64,000 nt of DNA from assembly GCF_003852705.1 (NCBI RefSeq), contig NZ_REFA01000013.1, forward strand, positions 1 to 64,000, read 5' to 3'. Both the position numbers and the translations under genes were made by a program. The stretch is from Amniculibacterium aquaticum (GTDB taxonomy: Bacteria > Bacteroidota > Bacteroidia > Flavobacteriales > Weeksellaceae). Of the stretch, positions 61,492 through 64,000 are shown piece after piece. Positions within the stretch are counted from its first letter, which is position 1, and each line of letters begins with the position of its first letter. The notes beneath the pieces are model-generated. The model saw only the letters and a program-made list of their open reading frames with translations, searched no databases and was not told the origin of the DNA.

Positions 61492-62643
61492 TTATGAAAC
61501 CGACCTTAAAACCAACTTTCCCTTTTGGCTTTGGGTAAAAATTAGATAGGACAAACCACCATCTTTTAGTTTGTATTTCTTTTTAATTTCTTCCGGTTTC
61601 AATGGATAATTTTTGGACACGATGTTGTACTGCTCCCCTTTTTTCAAAATTTTAGGATCCATCACCTCCATTTCTAAAATTCTACCGGGAAAGGTTACCA
61701 ATCGTGCATCAGAAGTATAAATATGGGTGTTTGGATGCAGCTTGTCCAACTGAAAATGCTCGGATATCCAACTGAAAGCACCGGACTTCAACAAGGCATT
61801 GTTGGGAAGGTACATGTATTTTTTAGGTTCTGAAAAAGTAGCATGAGCAGTATGAATTTCATCCATAAAAAACTCGGAATTGCTTTCGGTACTTTCAAGA
61901 TTTACGGTTTTTATTTTTATCCTTTCCGCACTCTTTTGTCGGATGAGCAAGACGATTTCTTTCACCTCATTTTTTACCGCAACAATATGGATTTCACAAA
62001 GATTTTTGACCACTGAAGCCAAATAGGTCAAGTCGATCAATGGCGATAACTTCACCACAACCAATGGTGCTTTGCTCAACAATTCGTCCTGAATTTGTAA
62101 GAGGTTGGGTGATAAATCTTCCAACAAAAAAACTTTGTTTTTATTTTCGTCCCTCCTTGCGGGATCCAGATAGATCAGGTCAAAATTTTCTGTATTGCTT
62201 TTCAAAAAATCTTCCAACTTATCCGATACAAAACGAGCTTTTTTTTGAAGGACATTCCAATTGTGTTCAACCATTTCCAGCAGGTCGGCATTTTGCTCGA
62301 GCAGAGTAATTTCTTTAAAATTTTCTGAAAGAAACCAAGCATCAATTCCAAAGCCCGAAGTAAGATCGATCATGGAATTTCCGGATACCAACTGAGCTTT
62401 GTAAACCGCCGTACTTTGAGAGCTGGTCTGCTCCATATTGAGCTGTGGCGGAAAAATAATGCCTTCTTTTATCAGAAAAGGAATTTTTTTTTCAGCCGTT
62501 TTTCTGGCTTTCATCTGTTGCACCAACTCTTGCATGGATACAGAAGAAAACGGAGTTTTCCTCAAAAGCATTTGATGGAAATCTCCGTTTGTATTTTTTT
62601 GGATAAACTCCTGAACTTCTTTATTTAAGAGGTTTTTATTCAT
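61492..62643 (-). CDS. THUMP-like class I methyltransferase
   Basis: 383-residue SAM-dependent methyltransferase. The SAM-binding core starts MIDLTSGFGIDAWFLSE (motif I, residues about 91-108) with motif II-like ITLLEQNADLLEMVE and a catalytic-loop candidate YLDPARRDENKN. The C-terminal quarter (YNIVSKNYPLKPEEIKKKYKLKDGG) fits the PG_1098-type ferredoxin-like domain that accompanies THUMP-like methyltransferases of Bacteroidota. A nucleic acid substrate is likely but unproven. It overlaps the end of the mutase gene by eight bases and is co-transcribed with it. Confidence 0.85.
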   Translation of the reverse strand: MNKNLLNKEVQEFIQKNTNGDFHQMLLRKTPFSSVSMQELVQQMKARKTAEKKIPFLIKEGIIFPPQLNMEQTSSQSTAVYKAQLVSGNSMIDLTSGFGIDAWFLSENFKEITLLEQNADLLEMVEHNWNVLQKKARFVSDKLEDFLKSNTENFDLIYLDPARRDENKNKVFLLEDLSPNLLQIQDELLSKAPLVVVKLSPLIDLTYLASVVKNLCEIHIVAVKNEVKEIVLLIRQKSAERIKIKTVNLESTESNSEFFMDEIHTAHATFSEPKKYMYLPNNALLKSGAFSWISEHFQLDKLHPNTHIYTSDARLVTFPGRILEMEVMDPKILKKGEQYNIVSKNYPLKPEEIKKKYKLKDGGLSYLIFTQSQKGKLVLRSVS

Positions 62644-63799
62644 ACATTTCAGACCAACGCACTGCTTTTACTACCGTTTCATCGTACAAATCTGCAGGTG
62701 ATTTTGTAGGTTCTAATTTTGGATAAAGATTGACCCCAATCAGTTTTATCTTTCCTCCGGCAACCCAATTTTGTTCTTCAATCGCCTGATTATAAATAGC
62801 TTTCTGAATTTCTTTTTGTTTCAACAATTCCAGATAACCGCCTTTTTCTTCAACTTCTACCAATAGATCCCAAGATTTTCCTGCAAATTGTTGGGTCAAA
62901 TTTTCGATGTAGTAACTTCCATTTCCGGCATCTTCGAAAACATTGATGATGCTTTCGTAAGCCAAAACAATCTGTTGTTTGAACGAAATTTCGCCTGAAA
63001 GAACCGTAGGATTTTCAATTTTATAATTATGGCTGTACACGGCATCCGATCCGCCTACCATGGCTGCAGCCAATTCTAAGGTCGAACGGATGAGATTATT
63101 CTCTTCATCGGTTTTGGTTTTGTTTCTCAGTGAAGATTCTGTAAAAATATACGGAATACTAGGCTGTCCCAAATCTTTTGACAATTGATAGAAAAGGATT
63201 TTCATGGCTCTAATCTTGGCGATTTCAAAGAAATAATTGGCACCAACAGCCATTTTTATGATGACTTGATCCAAAACTTCAACTCCAAACTTCTCGACCA
63301 ACTCTTTGGTTTTCGCCAGTGCATAAGCCAATTGCTGCACGATAGAGGCTCCGGCGTTTTGCAATATAGAAACATCTACACAAAGGCTTCTTTCAAAAGA
63401 TTTTGAAAGCAATTCTTTAGCCAAGTTTTCATTGATGCTTGCTGAGTTTTCATCGATAACATCTACCAACGAATAGTAGAAATTGCTGTCGTCCATTTTT
63501 ATATGATCCGCCAATTCTTTATTCTCTAAATACAGAGATTTTTCAGTAAGATATTCAACATTCTGACGAAGGACATAGGCAAAAATTTCGTCTTCAGTGT
63601 CTTCTAGATAATCGGACACCAATTGTGTGCTTTCCTCTATTTTAGGCAGGTTAACCAATGGAGAATCTGCTTGATCGTAATACGGACTCACCTCGATACC
63701 TTCAAGATTTTCTTTGGATAAAACAGTGTAGATATCATCGGTTTTCAATTGCTTTTTTACAAGATTTTCCCAATCGGACAAAGCTATTTTTTGAAACAT
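62636..63799 (-). CDS. Methylmalonyl-CoA mutase small-subunit-like protein
   Basis: 387-residue protein like the small (beta) subunit of methylmalonyl-CoA mutase. It has the substrate TIM-barrel (LSDWENLVKKQLKTDDIYTVL at the start, VDVSILQNAGASIVQQLAYALA, VGANYFFEIAKIRAMKIL) but no C-terminal B12-binding domain, as is normal for the beta subunit. It is somewhat short for the family. The large subunit (with DxHxxG) is not in the window and would be expected elsewhere, with succinate/propionate metabolism as the context. A small overlap with the methyltransferase gene shows an operon. Confidence 0.83.
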   Translation of the reverse strand: MFQKIALSDWENLVKKQLKTDDIYTVLSKENLEGIEVSPYYDQADSPLVNLPKIEESTQLVSDYLEDTEDEIFAYVLRQNVEYLTEKSLYLENKELADHIKMDDSNFYYSLVDVIDENSASINENLAKELLSKSFERSLCVDVSILQNAGASIVQQLAYALAKTKELVEKFGVEVLDQVIIKMAVGANYFFEIAKIRAMKILFYQLSKDLGQPSIPYIFTESSLRNKTKTDEENNLIRSTLELAAAMVGGSDAVYSHNYKIENPTVLSGEISFKQQIVLAYESIINVFEDAGNGSYYIENLTQQFAGKSWDLLVEVEEKGGYLELLKQKEIQKAIYNQAIEEQNWVAGGKIKLIGVNLYPKLEPTKSPADLYDETVVKAVRWSEMYE

Positions 63800-63835
63800 A
63801 CTTTTATATTTTTTCAGACGAATTATTGGTTTCGT

Positions 63836-64000
63836 CTATTGTTTTTTAGAATTAATTTTTGAACTGTCAGCAACGATGATAAAGATTTCCTCATTGGGTT
63901 TCTTCATGAAATAATTTTCTCTGGCGAATTTTTGTTTTTCGTCCTTATTGTTCATTAGTTTTTTATAATAATTATCGTTTTTTTCGTATTCGGATTTATA
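63836..64000 (-). CDS. DivIC/FtsB-like septum-formation protein, 3' part only
   Basis: The last 54 codons of a gene that begins beyond the window. The C-terminal ARENYFMKKPNEEIFII is the standard end of Bacteroidota septum-formation initiator (FtsB/DivIC) proteins, which join the FtsL/FtsQ divisome complex. The preceding coiled-coil stretch (YEKNDNYYKKLMNNKDEKQ) also fits. It lies 36 bases before the mutase gene on the same strand and may share its transcript. Confidence 0.8.
   Translation of the reverse strand, partial: YKSEYEKNDNYYKKLMNNKDEKQKFARENYFMKKPNEEIFIIVADSSKINSKKQ

Noticed and set aside
1-64000. CRISPR arrays, rRNA or tRNA genes
   Set aside because: No regularly spaced repeat array, no T-loop with acceptor-stem pattern and no rRNA-like stretch was recognised while reading; a covariance search would be needed to exclude tRNAs fully.

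Overview
The window looks like chromosomal DNA of a Bacteroidota bacterium of the Flavobacteriia, most likely a Chryseobacterium-like member of the Weeksellaceae. The evidence is AT-rich DNA with few clear Shine-Dalgarno sites, many promoters of the Bacteroidota type (-7 box TAnnTTTG), a SusC/SusD pair, type IX secretion (T9SS) sorting domains, LytTR-type two-component systems, a fused SecDF, mevalonate-pathway genes and a subclass A2 beta-lactamase. No rRNA, tRNA, CRISPR array, transposase, integrase or phage gene was seen.

Layout. 1-567: AT-rich DNA without a gene. 568-2317: LytS-like kinase and LytTR regulator. 2344-9692: AhpD-like protein, class A beta-lactamase, TonB-dependent siderophore receptor, haem lipoprotein, Crp/Fnr regulator, rhodanese, GNAT acetyltransferase and FrnE-like oxidoreductase. 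9784-19642: a minus-strand block of LytS-like kinase, zinc metalloprotease, SusC, SusD and LytTR regulator, which reads as a regulated nutrient (perhaps peptide) uptake locus. 19755-29166: mostly housekeeping genes (MgtC, YihY, RlmH, PAP2, TatA, MFS efflux pump, proline dehydrogenase, UbiA-like enzyme, mevalonate kinase, SUI1/YciH, porin). 29295-35108: a giant alpha-2-macroglobulin-like protein. 35165-37003: a UbiA-like membrane protein and recF. 37108-43752: an RND efflux locus (TolC, adaptor, permease) followed by a PII-like protein and a YgaP-like membrane protein. 43753-45900: a small accessory island bounded by two copies of the YgaP-like gene, the second without a start codon. 46043-64000: acyl-CoA dehydrogenase, PnuC, a small membrane protein, PBP4, PriA, SecDF, HemN, two T9SS cargo proteins, M20 dipeptidase, a small lipoprotein, a THUMP-like methyltransferase, the methylmalonyl-CoA mutase small subunit and the 3' end of a DivIC/FtsB gene.

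The spots most worth a second look are the kinase-protease-SusCD-regulator locus, the island between the duplicated YgaP-like genes with its repeated coding-like motif, the GNAT gene held between two copies of a terminator whose loop is inverted, the 6-bp repeat tract just before the RND permease, and the PII-like protein attached to the efflux operon. All functions are inferred by reading the sequence; no database search was run.
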